Assembly: GCA_940671915.1 (NCBI GenBank)
Contig: CALNVZ010003426.1
Location: 16,017,505-16,081,504 of the forward strand
DNA from: Paracentrotus lividus
Taxonomy: Eukaryota; Echinodermata; Echinoidea; Camarodonta; Echinidae
Direction: 5' to 3'
DNA: 64,000 nucleotides
Under the pieces are notes generated by a model. That model had not been told where the DNA came from and did no database searches. It was given only the letters and a program-made list of their open reading frames with translations. A program made the position numbers and the translations under genes. How positions within the stretch are numbered: position 1 is the stretch's first letter; each line of letters starts with the position of its first letter. Shown piece after piece: positions 60,171 through 64,000 of this stretch.

Positions 60171-61570
60171 TGAGAGAAGAGAGAAGAGAAGATGAACAGA
60201 TGATTGACGAAAAGCGGAAAAATCGTTGTCAATGGTTAGACTGTGATCGATTCTGATCGGGTTTTGCCCTTGCGGTAGGGGCTGCGAAGTCGGTCCCAAG
60301 GGCAGTGAACGAACGGGCTAAGCTCCCGAGGGGGGAAGAACCAAGCTGCAGGTGATAAAACGAAGGTGCGAAGTTGCGGGGACCCGTCTGATTGATCTTT
60401 TGGGGAAGGTCATTGGTACTATAATACGTGCATCGTATGTATGTTCTGTGGATTTTTAGGTGGTGGAGGGTTAAGAATGAGGGTAGGCAATACTTTTGTT
60501 TTTTTTGGGGGGATGGGGGGGAAGGGTGAATGGGTTTTGCCATAAAGAATGCAAATTTTGTGTAAATGGCTTGTTGCCATGGTTACAATTAAAGAGTATT
60601 GAAAAGAGAGAACCGGTCCAAATATGGGTGTGGGTGGGGGGCGCGGAAACGGAGCAAATTATTTGGTAGATAAGTAGGAGCATATATACTGTAGTCTCAA
60701 TTTGCGTAAGTGCTAAGTGGCACGTGCAGTTATCATTTAATAATAGGAGACGGCAGCAGTGGGCGTTGAGCTGTACAGAGGTTATCGATATAGGGAATGT
60801 CACCATTTGATGAAAGATATCTCAAAGCACTTAGCAATGCTAAGTGGCTAAGGTGTTTTAATTTTCTATACTAAATAAAAGTATTTAACATAAACAACAA
60901 AAAAAAAAAATATCGCTGCAATGAGTAATACCAAAGAATCAACATTGTATATTTTTCGGCAGTTGTGAATAGTGATTTACAGAAAACAATAACATAAACA
61001 TGACAGTCAAAACTTGACAATAATAATAATAAAATAATAACTATCGGTTCGGTGGATCTGCAATAACGTTCCTCCACATACGCCACAGTTCAGTCGAAGT
61101 ACCCTTTTTTCCATTTGCATATCAACCCCTAAAGTTCAATCATCTGCAGAAATGATAACCAGACCGTGTCCCCCAAATCTCACGGTTTTCGAAGTCATTA
61201 TCTCTCACTTTTTGACATTTCCTCACACTTTCACTTCTTTTTTTTCTCTCTATTTTCTCTCTCTCTCGCTCTCGTTTTAGCTTGGACCTGTTGGAATGGT
61301 TATCACGAATCGAAACAGCGCTCATTTGTCATTTAAATTGGCCTTGTAAAAATCAAACTTAGGACCTGTCGAACCAAAAAGAAACCGCGACATATGAATT
61401 TTACATAATCTCAGCCAACCACATTCCATATGATGCGGATCGTGTTTGCAATGGAAAGTGGTTGTGTTGTTTCCAAGAAAGAAATAATTTTATTTAACAC
61501 TTTAGTTAACACTATAAGCGCATAGAAACACCAAGGTGGATATATGTATTGAGCGCTTTATAAATGTAAC
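60171..61570. other. Non-coding stretch
   Basis: A GC-balanced patch at 60230-60400 without recognisable function, G-rich runs near 60505-60525 and 60630-60645, and a CT run near 61240-61265. GAGCGCTTTATAAATGT at 61551-61567, just before the large palindrome, looks like the 3' end of a dispersed repeat. No gene seen. Confidence 0.45.
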
Positions 61571-63558
61571 TAAACACAAAACAAAAAGAAAGTTCCCCCT
61601 ATTTCAGATATCAATAATTTTTGAACGAGGAGGAATTTAAAAAATCTAATTATATGTCCATGTAGGGAATTTAATTAGCTACAATAGGACCGAATTTTAG
61701 GAAAAATCATTAAGTCATGCTTCAGTGATTAATGGTTAAATGCAAATATGTCATTTTTTTAAGTTCACAAGCCTAAAATCACAACCTTGATTCAATGATA
61801 TCGGACCCATTTTCAGATTTTAAACAATTTACATGTCAGAATGTATGCAAAACGTGCTTTCAAACATACGGAAACGAAATTTGCGTCAAATTTCACGGTT
61901 GAGTGAGCATGCAGCAAAAATTGCCCAAACTGCGATTTTTACTTCTTTGCCATGGTAAAATCGATCAAATGCGAGGGAATTCCTGTTTTGGAAGTGTATG
62001 CAACCAATATCCATCCATTCACGGTTGAATGAACCCATCAATCAACCAAAAAATAGGCCATTTTAGAATTACGAAGAGTCATTGTAGTAATTTTATGCAC
62101 TAGAAATCATCTCAATAACATTTTTTGGGTTTTATTTATATTTTTGGGGCACGTGTCAATGATCCTATGGCATTTATTCAAAAATTCATGCTTCAGTGAG
62201 CACGTGAGGCTAGAAAAGCCCTTTTCTCACGTACGGACTAAAATTCAAATTCTTACTTTGATTGAGTATAACAATTCTTTTCGGGGAGTACTTTTGATTT
62301 TATTTTCATAGAAATCCCGATGTTTCACGCCTCAGTGGGCACAAGATACAAGAAAATCATGAAAATGAGAAGAAAGTTTCAGACTTCGTCACGGTTCAGT
62401 GACTTTTCGAATACGTAATTTGAGTAACGATCATGTTAGTTAGAGACCAGTTGAAGATATGTGCAAAGTTTCATACAATAATTCACAGTCAAATTGACAA
62501 TAATCATCAATGAAATTGGCTGAAATTCACTTTTGTTAAACTTTTGTTAAACCTCTGTACATAAAGTCAATGGAGGAGGAAATCAATACCTGACAAACGT
62601 GAATTTCAGCCAATTTCATTGATGATTATTGTTAATTTGACCGTGAGTTATGTCACGAAACTTGGCACACAGCTTCAACTGATCTCCAACTAACATGATC
62701 TTGATTCAAATTACGTATTCGAAAAGTCACTGAACCGTGACGAAGCCCCAAACTTTCTTCTCATTTTCATGATTTTCTTGTATCTTGTGCCCACTGAGGC
62801 GTGAAACATCGGGATTTCTATGAAAATAAAATCAAAAGTACTCTCCAACAAGAATTGTTATATTCAATCAAAGTAAGAATTTGAATTTTAGTCCGTACGT
62901 GAGAAAAGGGCTTTTTCAGTCTCACGTGCTCACTGAAGCATGAATTTTTAAATAAATGCCATAGGATCATTGACACGTGCCCAAAGAATATAAATAAAAC
63001 CCAACAAATTTTATCGAGATGCTTTCTAGTGCATAAAATTACTACAATGACTCTTTGTAATTCTAAAATGGCCTATTTTTTGGTTGATTGATGGGTTCAT
63101 TCAACCGTGAATGGATGGATATTGGTTGCATACACTTCCAAAACAGGAATTCCCTCACATTTGATCGATTATACCATGGCAAAGAAGTAAAAATCGCAGT
63201 TTGGGCAATTTTTGCTGCATGCTCACTCAACCGTGAAATTTGACGCAAATTTCGTTTCCGTATGTTTGAAAGCACGTTTTGCATACACTCTGACGTGTAA
63301 ATTGTTTAAAATCTTAAAATGGGTCCGATTCCATTGAATCAAAGTTGTGATTTTAGGCTTGTGAACTTAAAAAAATGACATTTTTGCATTCAACCATTAA
63401 TCAATGAAGCATGACTTAATAATTTTCCCTAAAATTCGGTCCTATGGTAGCTAATTAAATTCCCTACATGGACATACAATTAGATTTTTTTAATTCCTCC
63501 TGGTTCAAAAATGATTGATATCTGAAATAGGGGGAACTTTCTTTTTGTGTTGTGTTTA
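61571..63558. mobile_element. Giant 2-kb foldback (palindromic) element
   Basis: Two arms of about 970 bp are inverted copies with scattered substitutions and small indels. The outer end TAAACACAAAACAAAAAG matches the reverse complement of CTTTTTGTGTTGTGTTTA ending at 63558. The innermost pairing is CAATGAAATTGGCTGAAATT with AATTTCAGCCAATTTCATTG. The central spacer, about 62545-62590, is unique. No ORF with a known domain is present. The right side is followed by (ATT)n. No target-site duplication was found, so the ends may be slightly off. It could be a foldback transposon or an inverted duplication of genomic DNA. Confidence 0.85.
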
Positions 63559-63767
63559 TTATTATTATTATTGATTATTGAAAAATTGAATGTTAAAAAA
63601 AAAGTTTAAATATCGTTGCATTGGGAAACATGACCAGATGGAGCCGATCTAAACAATTAATGAACTAATATTAATTGGTTTTCAGTCCTGTTTCAAATTT
63701 CAATATTACTCAAGGTAAGTCGGGTAGATAGAAAGATCATAACAAAAAGTAAATACAGTACGTCTAA
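63559..63767. other. Short non-coding spacer
   Basis: Starts with (ATT)n and is otherwise featureless. Confidence 0.5.
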
Positions 63768-64000
63768 TGCGGCGGTCACAACTCGCCGTACCTTCGGCGT
63801 GCAACTCCCTACGACGGATTTCGTAGATTTTTTTAGAAAAATCGTGCAGCGCAGGTACCTCGGAGGCACGTTGCATGTACGACGTGCAGGAAGTTTTCCA
63901 ATACCCTTACTACAGAAACGCAGGAATCGCAGAAATTGACCAACGACCTGTGCATTCATTGTACATGCAACGCAGGCTACGTTGATGGCACGTGCCCCGT
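63768..64000. mobile_element. TAA-target MITE, family B, truncated by the window end
   Basis: Preceded by TAA (63765-63767) and opening TGCGGCGGTCACAACTCG. It matches the complete copy at 32138-32388 nearly base for base, apart from a small T-rich insertion after GGATTTCGTAG, up to GGCACGTGCCCCGT at the last base. The remaining 25-30 bp including the right end lie outside the window. Confidence 0.9.

Overview
The window is animal nuclear DNA, AT-rich and mostly non-coding. It has no bacterial operons, ribosome-binding sites or long ORFs. It holds two polymerase III tRNA genes, one credible spliced coding exon and many simple repeats and short inverted-repeat transposons. The best guess is a marine invertebrate deuterostome, probably an echinoderm such as a sea urchin. 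This is an inference: one 3.6-kb foldback element closely resembles the TU elements described in Strongylocentrotus, and TTAA-flanked elements opening AAAGGGGAAG are common in such genomes. The species cannot be fixed from sequence alone.

Layout. 0-5 kb: TAA-target MITEs, a 125-bp palindrome, a GA-rich tract and a (TTTA)n tract. 7.0-10.6 kb: a complete foldback element with tandem-repeat termini and a matching 10-bp direct repeat on both sides. 11-18 kb: small foldbacks, an ATC/ACC trinucleotide tract, a TTAA-flanked element and a TA-flanked foldback. 19-27 kb: GA/CT tracts, two clusters of one 55-bp tandem repeat, a (CTA)n tract and a tRNA-derived SINE-like segment. 27.6 kb: a 63-nt miRNA-precursor-like hairpin. 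31-32.4 kb: four inverted-repeat elements. 35.9 and 39.5 kb: two identical tRNA-Lys(TTT) genes, facing each other. 41 kb: a minus-strand exon encoding an octapeptide/eh1-type motif (HSIAGILG), as in Pax and other PRD-class transcription factors. 42-52 kb: more MITEs and simple repeats. 53-58 kb: a 34-bp tandem repeat with one CACGTG per unit, several foldbacks and a 190-bp satellite-like array. 61.6-63.6 kb: a near-perfect 2-kb palindrome. The window ends inside a second copy of the 32.1-kb MITE.

Functionally, the tRNA genes supply lysine-decoding tRNA, and the 41-kb exon is probably one exon of a developmental regulator whose other exons lie elsewhere or were not recognised. The rest is mainly a record of several non-autonomous DNA transposon families: TAA-target Harbinger-like, TTAA-target Kolobok/piggyBac-like, a TA-target mariner-like foldback, CAG...CTG elements, TU-like and giant foldbacks. 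No transposase or reverse transcriptase reading frame was found, so none of these elements appears autonomous here.
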